From: Bathynomus jamesi
Taxonomy: Eukaryota > Arthropoda > Malacostraca > Isopoda > Cirolanidae
Direction: 5' to 3'
Assembly: GCA_023014485.1 (NCBI GenBank)
Contig: JAJOZX010002360.1
Location: forward strand, 1 to 64,000
DNA: 64,000 nt
Shown: one piece after another, positions 32,764 to 43,460 of the stretch
Numbering within the stretch: position 1 is the first letter of the stretch
Layout of the letters: each line of letters starts with the position of its first letter
The notes under the pieces: generated by a model
What the model was told of the DNA's origin: nothing
Database searches by the model: none
Seen by the model: only the letters and a program-made list of their open reading frames with translations
Program-made: the position numbers and the translations under genes

Positions 32764-34035
32764 TGTAGTGCCTTGCACCACAAGAGTATTCTTTATTAGT
32801 GAAAACTGCCACAAATTGGCATGAGTGAAATATTTAAATATAAATAAATAAATAAATAAATACAAGTTAAATATGTCCAGTGATCAAATTTAATTCTTAA
32901 GAATTCAGTGTGGTGTGACTAGACATGAATGGGCTTTTAAGGATTATTTTGGCTGGTTGGTAAAATTATTAAGTAAAAACAAACTTGTGTGCAACGACAA
33001 CACAAAGGACGCCAAAAAAAACCATTATTATTCGAAATCACCCCGCCAGCAAGCAAAGTTCCTTTGTGGTATGTTTTGTATTTATAATATTTATTCTTTA
33101 CTATTTCATATCTGTATGCAATACCGCATACTGCAGATACTAACGCCTTATACCGTTTGCAATTAGTACTAAGATTCATACTACAAATAGTAATGTAAGA
33201 TTCATATAATAAATTACTTAGGCTAAGTTAGGTCTAGGCTAAAGCCAAATTGTAACTAGCCTAACTGAGGCCTACCATAGTCTTTGTTTTAGATTAACCT
33301 CAGCTCAATATGTTGAAGAGGCAAAGGCCTGCCTATTAAATTTCTTAGTATATTTTACTTTACTTTATAAGCCTATTATGTTTCAAGTCATTTATGGCCT
33401 ACTAATCATTTGTAGCCTACATACTTCCTTAGTTTCCCATTCAACTTAACACAATCCCATAATGAGAATTAACTGTAATTTATCATCCACAGGTTACTGG
33501 GCCTATAAAGCATATGTATATTGATTATTAATTTTTGCCATTTTTATTATTCTTTTTCTCCGAAATATTACTTACAGTATTCTTGTCTGTCTCTTTGCAG
33601 ACAAGGTTGTCATTGTGGCTATTATCTTTGTTATTATTATTATCTTTTAGTTATTATTGTTATTATTGCTATTATTGCTATTAGTATTATTGCTATTATT
33701 ATTATTAGTATTATTGCATATTCCTTATTATAATCAGTATTATTTGCAGACTGTTATATATTAGCCAAACGGGCCATTATTTAATCTCGCCATTATAAGT
33801 CCATCAAAGTTGTTACGGGTAAAAATCCCCTTTGCATATACTCATTAATTGTTGTCAATAAAATATAAAAATTCATATTGATTTAATAATCAGTCCTTCC
33901 CTTCTTTTATTAAAATTAACTTTGCGCCGCAGTGCCGGATGCCAATCTAGTACTTGGGCGCTGGTGACCCTGGCATATAGTTAATTATCTACGTAAACTT
34001 GTAAAGGTCTAAATAAATAAAACTGGACTCTTACA
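32764..34035 (+). repeat. 3' LTR of the Gypsy element
   Basis: 1272 bp, nearly identical to the 5' LTR. A purine-rich GGGGGGCAG tract at 32749-32758 lies just before it and is the likely polypurine primer site for plus-strand synthesis. Confidence 0.92.
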
Positions 34036-34270
34036 GTTTCCCTGTTCAACTTAGCATTCCATAATGAGGATTAACTGTAATTTATCATCCGCAGGTTACT
34101 GGGCCTATGTAGCCTATGTATATTTTAATTATCCATTTTTGTCATTTTTATTATGTACCATTTTTTTTCTGGAATATCACTTACAGTATTCTTGTCTCTC
34201 TCTTTGCAGACGAGGTTGTCATTGTGGCTATTAGTATTGGTTACATATTAGTATTAGTTACAGATTGTTA

Positions 34271-35488
34271 TACAGGGTGTACATAAAGTCAGGATCTATT
34301 TTTGTGAAGCACTTGGAAATTATATGGAATTCAATCATAAAATGATAAAGTGGTAACATTTATTAAATAATTAAGAGTAGGATTCGACGTGACACCATCA
34401 GTATCCCTGCACAGCTCAAATCGTTCCGCAGCATTTCTAAACACATTCTGGAGCATTTGCGGGGTTATGTTATCTGCAGCAGTTCGTATACGTGTACTAA
34501 GTTTTCAAGACTCGTAATCTTCGTCTGATAGACGTGCGATTTGATAAAGCCCCATGCAAAGAAATCTAAAGGGGTTAAATCTGGTGATCTCGCTGGCCAA
34601 GGTCTGTTGCTTCCGCGTCCGATCCAGCGATTTGAAAAACGTCCATTTAGATAATCCTGAACAATTTTGGCATAGTGACAAGGAGCACCATCATGTTGAT
34701 AGACGACGGTACTAACAATCCTATCCCCAATCAGCTGAGGTTCAAGGAATTGCTGCAACATGTCCAGATAAATAAGCCCCGTAACTGTAGCTTCAGCAAA
34801 GAAAAAAGGACCATAAACCTTAGATTTTGTTAAACCCATCCAGACATTAACTTTAGGTGAGTCTCTCTCCCAATTTTGGACGAAATCATTCGGTCTTTCA
34901 TCTGCCCAAATTCGACAGTTATGGCGATTTACTTTTCCACACGTCTGGAAAGTGGCTTCATCACTAAAGAGAATGTTGTCCATTAAATTATCACTCCAGA
35001 TTTGTTCTACGAGATCAGCACACACAGCACTTCGTCGAGGGAAATCTTCATGTAAATCATGTAAAACCTGCAAATGATAGCTTTTCTCCTGCAAATTAAC
35101 TTTCAGAATTTTGTGCACAGATGACGTCGGGAGGCCGAGTCTGTGTGATGCAGCACGAACGGACGTACGTGGCTCAGTGATAATTCCGCGTACTGCATTC
35201 ACGGTAAGATCTGACATACACGGTCGTCCTGATCTTGCTTCATCATTTACAGATCCCGTTCGTTTAAATTTGTTCACCAATTTTCGTGTTGTCTTGTCTA
35301 TTGGCCCCGGCTTATGAAATCTCCTTCTAAACTTCTCTCTGATGTCATTGCATTTCTTTCCCTCGATTCGCCAAATTACTATTGCCACACGCTCTTCTGT
35401 ATTCATTCTAAGGGCTTCTGAAAAGAAAAATAGAAAAAAAATAATTATTTCACAAAAATAGATCCTGACTTTTTATGTACACCCTGTA
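34271..35488 (-). mobile_element. mariner-type transposon in the solo LTR
   Basis: The element proper is 34273-35486 (1214 bp). The ends CAGGGTGTACATAAAGTCAG and its inverse match (with a small change: CAGGGTGTACATAAAAAGTC at the right end). TA is present on both sides (34271-34272 and 35487-35488). It carries one almost complete transposase ORF. Confidence 0.93.
34370..35406 (-). pseudogene. mariner-type transposase, one frame slip near the end
   Basis: A 313-codon ORF starts at 35406 (MNTEERVAIVIWRIEGK). N-terminal helix-turn-helix regions include TRKLVNKFKRTGSVNDEARS and GRPCMSDLTVNAV, with RAASHRLGLPTSSVHKIL as the second. The catalytic residues are present: NILFSDEATFQTCGKVNRHN (first D), VVYQHDGAPCHYAKIVQDYL (second D) and WPARSPDLTPLDFFAWGF (third D). 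By my count 41 residues separate the second and third, a DD41D spacing. The ORF ends at 34465 after LVHVYELLQIT. In the neighbouring frame the expected end (STRIRTAADNITPQML, NVFRNAAERFELCRDTDG) continues to about 34370, so a single-base loss near 34500 truncates it. It is the least damaged transposase in the window. Confidence 0.9.
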
Positions 35489-35790
35489 TATTAGCTAACT
35501 GGTACCATTACTTAATTTCGCATTTATATACGTTCAACCCTAGTTGTTACGGGAAAATATCCTTTTTGTATTTACCAATAATTGTTGCATATAGCTTATT
35601 AATTGAATTGTTGTCAATAAAATACAAAATTCATATTGACAATTTTATAATCCTCTTTTTGTTGTTTGGATTTTATTAAAAATTATTTTTGCGCCTCAGT
35701 GCCGGATGCCAATCCAGTATTTGGGCGCTGGTGACCTTGGCATTTAATTAAGTATCTACGTAAGGTCAAATAATAAATTTGACCCTTACA

Positions 35791-35868
35791 GTATAATAGC
35801 TGATAGGATCGTTGATCATTTGGAGTCCTACAAGCTGCTTGGGGACTCCCAACATGGATTTAGACGTG
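35791..35868 (+). pseudogene. LINE fragment, part 4 (start of reverse transcriptase)
   Basis: After the solo LTR the LINE resumes in frame with codons for IADRIVDHLESYKLLGDSQ and HGFRR, the finger region of CR1/L2 reverse transcriptase (compare GKLLESIIRDRIVEHLE in the copies at 38 and 45 kb). It is cut at about 35868 by hAT sequence. Confidence 0.85.
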
Positions 35869-36915
35869 TCGTAAGACTGTCCTTTACAGTCGTCAAGGGG
35901 AATATTCATCTCCTCAAAATGAGAGCAGACAGACCAAGATCTGTACTTTGTGAAACTATCAGAAATCTCATGAAGTGTTCTTTGATTTCTGGCGAAGTAT
36001 CTAGTTTTACTACCACCGGCCTAATGATAACAGACACCTGCTCTTGGTGTCTAATGTCAGGGGTACAATCCAAAATAATTGAGTAATATTTGGACTGCTT
36101 AATTTCTGTCACCATTGCATCCAGGATGTTATTACTAATGGAAGCAATGAGCTCATTTTGGATCACATTTCCAAGCTACGTAGAATGACTGTTCGATCCA
36201 CTTTCAATGTGGTCAATGTGTTGCTTCATCAGTGGGTCAAATTTAACGAGAAGTTCAACTTCTTTTAGAAAGTTTCCATTATTTTGCTGGTGCAGTGTGT
36301 TGGTAGACCCCCTCAGAGCAAGGTTTCTTTCTGCTAGGGATTGGATAATGCACACTAAGCGTGTCAGGACATCTTCGCCAACGCCTTCTCTCAGCGTCCA
36401 AGAGTGACATCTCTGCTTGGTCTATGGTCTTCCCCTTTCTTAGGCGTAATTTTAAATCTTTCCATATGGCCATGTTTTGTAGGTGCTGAAGTGTTTTCAT
36501 GGTTAAAAATTATACCTACATTATACCAGTCAGAAACTCCTGTCATTAATTTGTAATCTTTTTTGGAGTACAATTTACAGCAAAAGCAGTAGATTACATT
36601 TTTTCTGGAGTAAGCAAGCCAGGTACGTTTCTTTTTCTCCATTTGCTAAAGTCCTATAAATATGGTGGTGGTGAAAGCTTCTACAGTCTATGGATGTGGG
36701 GAATGTGAAATCTGAGCCAACATGAAGTGGTCCTCTGCGAACTAGATCTTTCTTGACTTTGTTTGACAAGACAGATGGCCAATCAGCTGGATTAATTGGT
36801 CGAGCATAATCAGGATGATGCTGTCTCTTGATTAATTGATGTTTCTCCTTCTGGTAACCCAATGGAAGAGGAAGGTGGCTGTGGTGTTTGGAACGTCCCC
36901 TCACCTGCATGTAGA
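35869..36915 (-). pseudogene. TTF-type hAT transposase fragment
   Basis: Minus-strand pieces of a hAT transposase of the kind with an N-terminal TTF zinc finger. The first piece has HHPDYARPINPADWPSVLSN, VKKDLVRRGPLHVGSDFTFP, then CRSFHHHHIYRTLANGEK (36880-36650). TWLAYSRKNVIYCFCCKLYS (about 36620-36560, zinc-binding cysteines) and GVSDWYNVG follow. A later piece has IASISNNILDAMVTEIKQSK, YYSIILDCTPDIRHQEQVSV (first catalytic D) and SVIIRPVV (36166-35960). Three or more frame changes are present, and the C-terminal half is missing. A 300-bp copy of the first piece occurs at 41703-42000 on the plus strand. Confidence 0.8.
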
Positions 36916-37118
36916 TCGGTTGTGGAAGAACATGGGCCAGGCGGGTCTGATATCTGTATCCTTTCGCCTGCAGTATCTCGGCAGAGGAGGGTAACTGGTG
37001 GTTGTGAATTCCTCTTAGTAGAACATTGATCTGGGTGTGCTGAGGCCGCCCCTTAAAGATACTTCAGTATTGCCCCTGAAAAGATATACATTTACTTTGC
37101 AAATCTGCAGAAGTCATC

Positions 37119-37121
<3 letters not shown>
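36916..37121. other. Probable 5' part of the TTF-type hAT; no gene
   Basis: No ORF is supported. It continues upstream of the transposase fragment and may hold its leader or N-terminal tail (acidic or serine-rich in other frames). No terminal inverted repeat found. Confidence 0.4.

Positions 37122-37182
<61 letters not shown>
37122..37182. repeat. (AT)n microsatellite
   Basis: About 30 AT units. Confidence 0.95.
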
Positions 37183-37184
<2 letters not shown>

Positions 37185-37185
37185 G

Positions 37186-37308
37186 TTTCAGACCAAGAAA
37201 GACCAAGGATCCACTCATGGCTGGTCTACCTAACTGTGTTCGTAATTGTGTATTGTGCATGTCCTCCGTGGTGGCGGAGGGGACCTACAATTTTACGTGG
37301 GTTCCGAA
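37186..37308 (-). mobile_element. 5' leader fragment of the endonuclease-type LINE also at 43.3 kb
   Basis: TTTCAGACCAA, GGCTGGTCTACCTAACTGTG and ACAATTTTACGTGGGTTCCG match 43336-43460 closely. There the segment lies immediately upstream (minus strand) of a LINE endonuclease, so it is probably the 5' region of that second LINE family. Here it is isolated. Confidence 0.65.
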
Positions 37309-37420
37309 CCACAAAGCCTTGATTTTACTACCTTAAACTATACCTAATCTATCAACATATGCGTCTAATCGATTTTTAAACATGTTTATAGACGTGCTAC
37401 TAATTACTTCTACCGGCAAA

Positions 37421-38944
37421 CTATTCCAGCTGCGTAAAAAAGTTTTTGGCAACTGCTGTCTCGAACCTTCTACTTGTCAACTTACACCAATTATTTCTAG
37501 TCCTATTATATTGAGATATTTTGAAAAAGCTATCTCTGTCCACGTTATCGAACCCATTCATAATTTTGAAAACCTGGATTAGATCACCCCTTAGCCTCCT
37601 ACTCTCGAGTGTAGTCAATTTTAACTCCTTAAGCCTATCCTCGTACGACTTTGACCTAAGCGACGGAATCATCTTAGTTATTCGTCTTTGAACTCTTTCG
37701 AGTTTGTCTATATCTTTTCGCATATGCGGATTCCAAAATTGGATCCCGTACTCCAAATGGGGTCTAACTAATGATTTATAAAGAGGAACTATAATATCGC
37801 GCGATTTGTACTCAAAATTCCGAGCTATAAAACCTAACACTTTGTTCGCTTTATTGACCGCTGCTGTACTTTGTTTCGCTACTTTTAAATCACCAGTGAC
37901 TATAACTCCTAAATCTTTTTCCTGCTCTACGCTTGTTAACTCCGTCCCTGACATATTATATGCAAAATTACCGTTACGCGAACCTATATGTAAAATTTTG
38001 CACATCGATGTTAAATCTCATTTGCCATGTGACTGACCAATCAACTATTTTATTCAGATCTTCCTGAATTTTACCTCTATCTTCGTCATTAATCGCCCTA
38101 CCACCCAGCTTCGTGTCATCCGCAAACGTTAAAACTGTACTGACTGGGCTGACATCTAAATCGTTAATATATATAAGCTACATTAGCCCAACACGACTCC
38201 GCTCCATCAACGACCACCCTCTGTTTCCTACCTCGCAACCACTCTTCTATCCAATTTATTACTACACCCCTGATTCCATGAACCTTAGTTTTTTCAGTCT
38301 TTTGTGCGGTACGGTGTCAAACGCTTCTTGAAAATCTAAATACACTACATCAACCGCCCAATGACTATCGTAAACGTCAATCACGCTTTGAAAAAATTCT
38401 AAAAGATTAGTTAAGCAAGATTCGTTTCGCCTAAAACCGCGCTGCGTATTTCTAAGTTATGCAATTCTAAGTGTTCGACTATACGATCCCTAATTATTGA
38501 TTCCAGTAGCTTACCTACAACAGACGTTAAACTGATTGGCCTATAATTTCCCGCCGCACCTTTATCGCCTTTCTTAAAGATGGGTGTTACGTTTGCTAAC
38601 TTGAAATTATCTGGTACGCACCCCTCAGAAATAGATGCATTAAAAATCTTTGTTAGCAGCACAACAATGCTATCTTTTAATTCTTTTAGTTGTATGGGAT
38701 ATATGGAATCTGGTCCCGGTGATTTACGCATTTTCATTTTATCAATATAGCGCATTACCTTCCCTTTACTAACCACAATATTATCCAAAATATTACCATT
38801 ATCAAAAGGTATTATGTCCATGACTGTAGGGATATTCGTTACATCTTCTATAGTAAAAACTGATGTAAAAAATTCGTTTAGCAAGGTAGCCATTTTCTTG
38901 TTTTCAGAAACTAGATCTCCGTTAACATTTTTCAACGGCCCCAA
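37421..38944 (-). pseudogene. LINE copy A ORF2, reverse transcriptase with core deletion
   Basis: MGPLKNVNGDLVSENKKMAT at 38944 leads to KMRKSPGPDSIYPIQLKEL, SISEGCVPDNFKLANVTPIF and GNYRPISLTSVVGKLLESII. It is broken near 38455. A 44-bp deletion at 38177/38178 removes the GVPQGSVLGPLLFLIYIND segment that forms the palm fold beside the active site; the FADD region is also disrupted. The thumb and end resume at 38005: CKILHIGSRNGNFAYNMSGT, EKDLGVIVTGDLKVAKQS, GIQFWNPHMRKDIDKLERVQ, then RNNWCKLTSRRFETAVAKNF. It cannot make an active enzyme. Confidence 0.88.
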
Positions 38945-39015
38945 GACACTTTTTACTGGATTTCTATTGTTGACGTATTGAAAGAATCGCTTGGGGTTTT
39001 CTTTACCGTCACGAG

Positions 39016-40000
39016 CTATGGAGATTCAAATTCGCGCTTGGACTTTTTTATTACACTTTTCGCTTCACGCCTTAGAGATATGTAATTGTTTCGTAACCAC
39101 AAATTGTCTTTATCGCACTTATGTAGCCTATAAGCCCTATCTCTACTCTTTATAATGTCTCCTACTCTAGAAGTAAACCACAAGGGCTTGTTGTTTACTC
39201 TCGCACGCTTAATTTTGTACGGTACACATTCCTCATTTATAGTCCTAAATACTGTTTCAAACGATTCCCACATTAGTTTTGCTTTGGAGATCCCCATTAC
39301 GTTTTCCCAATTTACGTGTGACAATTTATTTCGAAATTTACAAAAGTCTGTGTGCTGGAAGTTAGGAATTTTAGTCGAGTTAGCTGGTTTCGAGTGTCTT
39401 ACTGAGAGGACAAACTCTACCATATTGTGATCGCTATTGCTTAACGGTTCTATTATTTGAAGATCAGTGATTAGCCTATCATTCGTAGTTATTACTAAAT
39501 CTAAAATACTGTCCAACCTCATAGGTTCCCCGACCTTTTGAATAAGAAAGCTATCCTCGAGAAAATTAACTAAACGATTACCTTCCGCGTCTCCCTGCAT
39601 TGTATCGTAATTCACGTTGGCGCAATTAAAGTCGCCCATAACTAAAGCCTTCTCACTACCTATTATTCTCTAGTTCACGATATAACGCTTCGTCCGTATC
39701 AGCTGTTTGATTAGGGGGCCTATATATAACCGCAACAAGAAGTTTGAAATCGTTCAATTTAAATTCTGCTATAGTCGAATCTATCGGTTCTGGATATATA
39801 TATCTATCGGTTCTTTGATATACAACATAACACCGCCTCCTCGCCTACCTATTCTGTTTTTAACAAAAAGTCTATAACCTCTAATTTGATACTCCCCTAC
39901 AAAGTCACGTGTTTCAGTGCTAAGCCACGATTCATTTATCGCAATTAAATCATAGTTTTACAAGCAATTAAAGAAAAAAATCGTTTATTTTATTTCGTAG
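39016..40000 (-). pseudogene. LINE copy A ORF2, endonuclease
   Basis: Minus-strand endonuclease: MGDFNCANVNYDTMQ (GDFN catalytic motif, 39639), LVNFLEDSFLIQKVG, SILDLVITTNDRLITDLQ and SNSDHNMVEFVLS (SDH motif). A linker follows with VNKPLWFTSRVGDIIKSR, RAYRLHKCDKDNLWLRNN and SLRREAKSVIKKSKREFES. The N-terminal part (39640-40000) is in broken frames. The open frame ends at 39016 through a small change near an AAATTCAA-type site. Confidence 0.88.
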
Positions 40001-40168
40001 GCTATGAGCATTTAAGGATAGAACCTTCAAATTGTTTGTAATTGCGACACCTTCGCGAGCGCAGGGGAAATTTGTGGAATTTACGCTGCGACCGTTCGAG
40101 TTACGGCAGCCTGAAAAGAAGAGACAGTATTATGAAATAGTCTTCCTAAACGCGCAGCTCCAAAGTCA

Positions 40169-41019
40169 TTAAGATGATGTCCATCTCCGAGGAACAAGTC
40201 CCTCCTGCCGTAGAAACTGTTCCAAAAATTCGCAAAATGCACTCCTTCCTGTTGGCAGAGACTTTACGTTATTGTTGATATAGGTCGCCTTGCTGTAGAA
40301 ATCGCTACGTTGGATAATTCGAGGAAGTATACCTGTTAAAACAATCTTATTAGTTTTTTCCTTTAGTCGCTCTAGTAAGTCCCTGTACCTAGCCAGCAGT
40401 TCTTCCGATCTAGAATTTAAAACGTTATTAGTACCGACATGAATAACATACGTTATGTCCTCGGCGGTACCGTCTGTAAAATGGTCAACACTATTAGTTA
40501 TATCCTCCACCCTTGCACCAGGGTAGCAGTAACGGCGCCTACGACGAGGGTTTCTCCCGCAGAATTCCTCGAGCTGCCCTCGAACAATGGAATCGCCAAC
40601 GAGTCGTATTTCCGGTTCATCAGCATCTTCGAAACCTAAAACAGAAAACTTATTGCTTGTTATTACTGGTAGACAAGTCTTAGGATTTCTCAATGGGGCT
40701 CCATTACGCACTCGAACGAAGGGTTGGGAACTAGGGGAAGAGAGAGGGCTATTAATATTATTTATATTGTTAGTAGAAACTGAGGCAGGAGGGGTCGTAA
40801 CTGGAGTCTCAAGAGATTCTAATTTTGCGGTCAGGAGCATGACGTGACGCTTTCTTCAAGCCTCACTCTAGCCTCCCTCTCACGTTCTAACTCGTTCCTC
40901 AGGACTTCCATGCTTGAGCACCACCTGCAAACTAACTGTTCATTATTATTAGCCATTGTAAACGCGTAAGCGGCAAATTTCCCTTCACAGCGACTGCAAG
41001 TACTTGACGGGGGTGCCAT
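40169..41019 (-). pseudogene. LINE copy A ORF1: zinc finger, coiled coil, SGNH domain
   Basis: Starts MAPPSSTCSRCEGKFAAYAF at 41019 with a CxxC...CxxC pattern (CSRC, CRWC), then a charged coiled coil (VLRNELEREREARVRLEES). A frame slip near 40840 leads into a serine/asparagine-rich linker. The SGNH hydrolase-like domain follows at 40640-40200: IRLVGDSIVRGQLEEF (catalytic S block), ITYVIHVGTNNVLNS (GxN block) and KIVLTGILPRI. ORF1 proteins of this LINE group bind their own RNA and carry an esterase of unclear role. The expected DxxH block near the end is replaced (FYSKATYINNN, then SAFCEFLEQF), so activity is doubtful. Confidence 0.85.
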
Positions 41020-41655
41020 GCTCTTAATTAGTTAAAAAAAAAAAAAAAAAACCGATCGTTTGGAAATTAATAAATTACAACGTAGGTATACCGCGTGCTT
41101 ATTGTGCCGTCACCAGGGCAAACCCGCAAAAATGTTCTTGAAACGCAGAAACAGGTTCTTGTAACACAAATTTATAGTAAGTGATATATAATTAAGCTAC
41201 CAACGAATGATCTGTAAAAGAAAAAGTATTAATAAAACTTATCTGTCCTCTATTCGACCGACTTTTTTCCTTTTTTCCCACGGTGGGTGATCACACACTA
41301 CTTGATCCCTCGAAGGAAGGGAAAATGATCCTTATGAAACCTCGTTTTCTGATAGATTTGAAAAACAAAAACGGCAAACCAAGGGAATTTCAACCTTATG
41401 AAATCTCGTTTAATAATAGATTCGGGAAACAAACAAGGCAAGCCACGTGCACTAGCCTTGGTTTAGTCAAATAATATAGTAATGAATAAAGTCAATAAAT
41501 GAAATATATTCGTTAATGAATGATTAGTAACACGAAGTAATTTAGTTAAGAATGCACAAACACTATTTTTTTTAAAGCCACTTCAACGAAAACCACTTAT
41601 TCAAATGGTAACACTGGACACTCGATAAAACACGTCTGTTCACAAGGAAAGACTG

Positions 41656-41658
<3 letters not shown>

Positions 41659-41699
<41 letters not shown>

Positions 41700-42030
41700 T
41701 ACACACACGTTCCAAACACCACAGCCACCTTCCTCTTCCATTGGGTTACCAGAAGGAGAAACATCAATTGATCAAGAGACAGTTCATCATCCTGATTATG
41801 CTCGACCAATTAATCCAGCTGATTGGCCATCTGTCTTGTCAAATAAAGTCAAGACAGATCTAGTTCGCAGAGGACCATTTCCTGTTGGCTCAGATTTCAC
41901 ATTCCCCAAATCCATAGACTGTAGAAGCCTTCACCACCACCATATTTATAGGACTTTAGCCAATGGAGAAAAAAAACTACCTGGCTTCCTTACTCCAGAA
42001 AAAAAAAAAAAAAAAAAAAATATATATATA

Positions 42031-42084
<54 letters not shown>
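41659..42084. repeat. Microsatellites flanking a 300-bp hAT fragment
   Basis: (AT)n at 41659-41689, continuing as ACACAT-type repeats, then hAT coding sequence, then about 21 A (to 42020) and (TA)n to 42084. Confidence 0.9.
41703..42000 (+). pseudogene. TTF-type hAT transposase N-terminal fragment
   Basis: DYARPINPADWPSVLSNKVK, DLVRRGPFPVGSDFTFPKSI and CRSLHHHHIYRTLANGEK on the plus strand match the fragment at 36650-36890 nearly word for word. It is a 300-bp piece with no transposon ends, ending in an expanded A-run that coincides with the CCAGAAAAAA of the parental sequence. Confidence 0.85.
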
Positions 42085-42086
<2 letters not shown>

Positions 42087-42584
42087 TGTGTTAAACACAG
42101 ACCGTGCATGGAACAAGGAACTCTTCTGTGAAATTACATCCACTATAGTTCGAATAAGTGATAAATGACAAATACTATAGTTTTTTCTTTTTCATGATGG
42201 AAAGCCAACGTGGGCACCGGGTTACTCGCAAAGAGGCCCCAAAATATAGCTTCCCTCACCATCTATCTACAAAGCAGATAGGATCCAGCTTTGGGACAGG
42301 ATCTAGGGTTTTCAGCTTACACCTAGCCTACTACATTCAGAACCTCAATATACGCAAGAAACTCGTTGCATTCACGTCGGATTGAATACATCAAGGAAAA
42401 AGGGGTTTAATCCCATCATGAAACGGACCATTACAATTACTTTAATTTTCATCTATTACTATTACTTGGTCATCTATTACTATTACTTTTGTATGTGGGG
42501 TACTTCACTCATTTGAAAAGGATCTTTATGACTTTAAATGCAATTAGAAGCAGTGTGTTAACAAACAAACACTTTATTTCAGAC
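42085..42584. other. No gene recognised
   Basis: A short frame at 42158-42385 (75 codons) has no recognisable motif. CATCTATTACTATTACTT repeats near 42450-42490 are simple sequence. Confidence 0.45.
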
Positions 42585-43330
42585 TCAACAGGTACAAACA
42601 TTATACAAGAGTCCATAGAAGATTAAGAGATAGTTGTCTGGAGCACTGACTAAGTAAGCCAGTGAATCACTGTGTATAATGAACATGCAAATACAATGAT
42701 CCATCCATGAGGTGGTGTGCCAACTATCACTAACATAAGTAAAGCTATCACCAGGAAGACTACACATGGATGAAAGGGTTAAGTTATCTTCACAGAAGGC
42801 TTTTAAGTGGTTGCTAAACAAAGAATTATCATTAAGCACATTAGCATTAAAGTCACCAATAATAGCTACACATGTCTTATCCAACTCGTCGATAATACTG
42901 CTGACCTGCCCCAATTTAATGAGGTAATAATCATCATTATCGACTGCCTGAAAAGGCATATAGATACGCAGAATTACAAATTTTTTATTGTCTACACAAA
43001 TTTCTATTTCAGTTAGCCAATTCAAACCAAGTTTTTAATTCACTAATATATTTCCCATACCCCAACCTCCATAGAATAGCTAGTATTAGCTACCCGACCA
43101 GGTGGGGTGGCCTACAAGGAGACCATCTTTATCTCTAGTGGCCTCCCCTATCCCATGAAAGTTACTGGACAGGTTATTCGGGTCCTTTAAGTCCTGTTTC
43201 CATAGCCATGTTTCCTGCAAACAGAGAATATCGGCATCCTCTAACAGCTTATCAATTATGATCCGCTTGTGTTTGCTGTTATTGCCTGAGCTTAGGCCTC
43301 TACAGTTATAAGAGATTACCTTGAATGTTA
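42585..43330 (-). pseudogene. Endonuclease fragment of a second LINE family
   Basis: Minus strand from 43330: the codons give VISYNCRGLSSGNNSKHKR, IIDKLLEDADILCLQETWLW and NLSSNFHGIGEATRDKDGLL. After a frame change, LTEIEICVDNKKFVILRIY and CVAIIGDFNANVLND (GDFN motif) follow, then SWHTTSWMDHCI (SxMDH motif region). This is the order of an APE-type LINE endonuclease. The reverse transcriptase is absent. It differs clearly from the LINE copies A and B. Confidence 0.82.
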
Positions 43331-43460
43331 TAATATTTCAGACCAACAAAGACCCTAGGATCCATGGCTGGTCTACCTAACTGTGTTCGTAATTGTGTAT
43401 TGTGTATGTCCTCCGTGGTGGCAGAGGGACCTACAATTTTACGTGGGTTCCGAACCACAA
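43331..43460 (-). mobile_element. 5' leader of the second LINE family
   Basis: Shared with 37186-37308 and directly upstream of the endonuclease start. It is flanked by AACATAAGAAAAAAAAC to the right. Confidence 0.6.

Larger units (their letters stand above)
26087..34039 (+). mobile_element. Gypsy LTR retrotransposon, full length but frameshifted
   Basis: The element proper is 26091-34035 (7945 bp), flanked by GTTT at 26087-26090 and 34036-34039. Its LTRs of 1254 and 1272 bp start TGTAGTGCCTTGCACC and end GGACTCTTACA. A leader carrying a 75-bp tandem array precedes gag. Gag, protease, reverse transcriptase, RNase H and integrase follow in the Ty3/Gypsy order. No envelope-like ORF is seen. 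LTRs differ mainly by indels in ATT-rich tracts. Confidence 0.93.
25114..35794 (+). mobile_element. Solo Gypsy LTR, split by two later insertions
   Basis: The LTR sequence proper is 25118-26090 plus 34036-34272 plus 35489-35790. It begins TGTAGTGTCTTGCACCAC and ends TTTGACCCTTACA. GTAT stands on each side (25114-25117, 35791-35794), and LINE coding sequence continues across it, so an ancestral insertion collapsed to one LTR. It is a clearly diverged relative of the LTRs at 26091 and 32764. A full Gypsy element sits between 26090 and 34036 and a mariner at 34273-35486. Confidence 0.82.
37309..41627 (-). mobile_element. CR1/L2-like LINE, copy A (near full length)
   Basis: About 4.3 kb on the minus strand: leader from about 41627, ORF1 (zinc finger, coiled coil, SGNH) at 41019-40169, ORF2 endonuclease about 40000-39016, and reverse transcriptase about 38944-37421. 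It ends in CAAGGCTTTG at 37309 without a poly(A) tail, as in CR1/L2 elements. It is almost colinear with copy B at 44065-48450. Relative to B it lacks 44 bp at the reverse transcriptase core (junction 38177/38178) and about 10 bp near 38455. Confidence 0.9.

Noticed and set aside
31377..34035. Envelope gene of an errantivirus
   Set aside because: No ORF exists between integrase and the 3' LTR; the region after 32716 leads straight into the polypurine tract.
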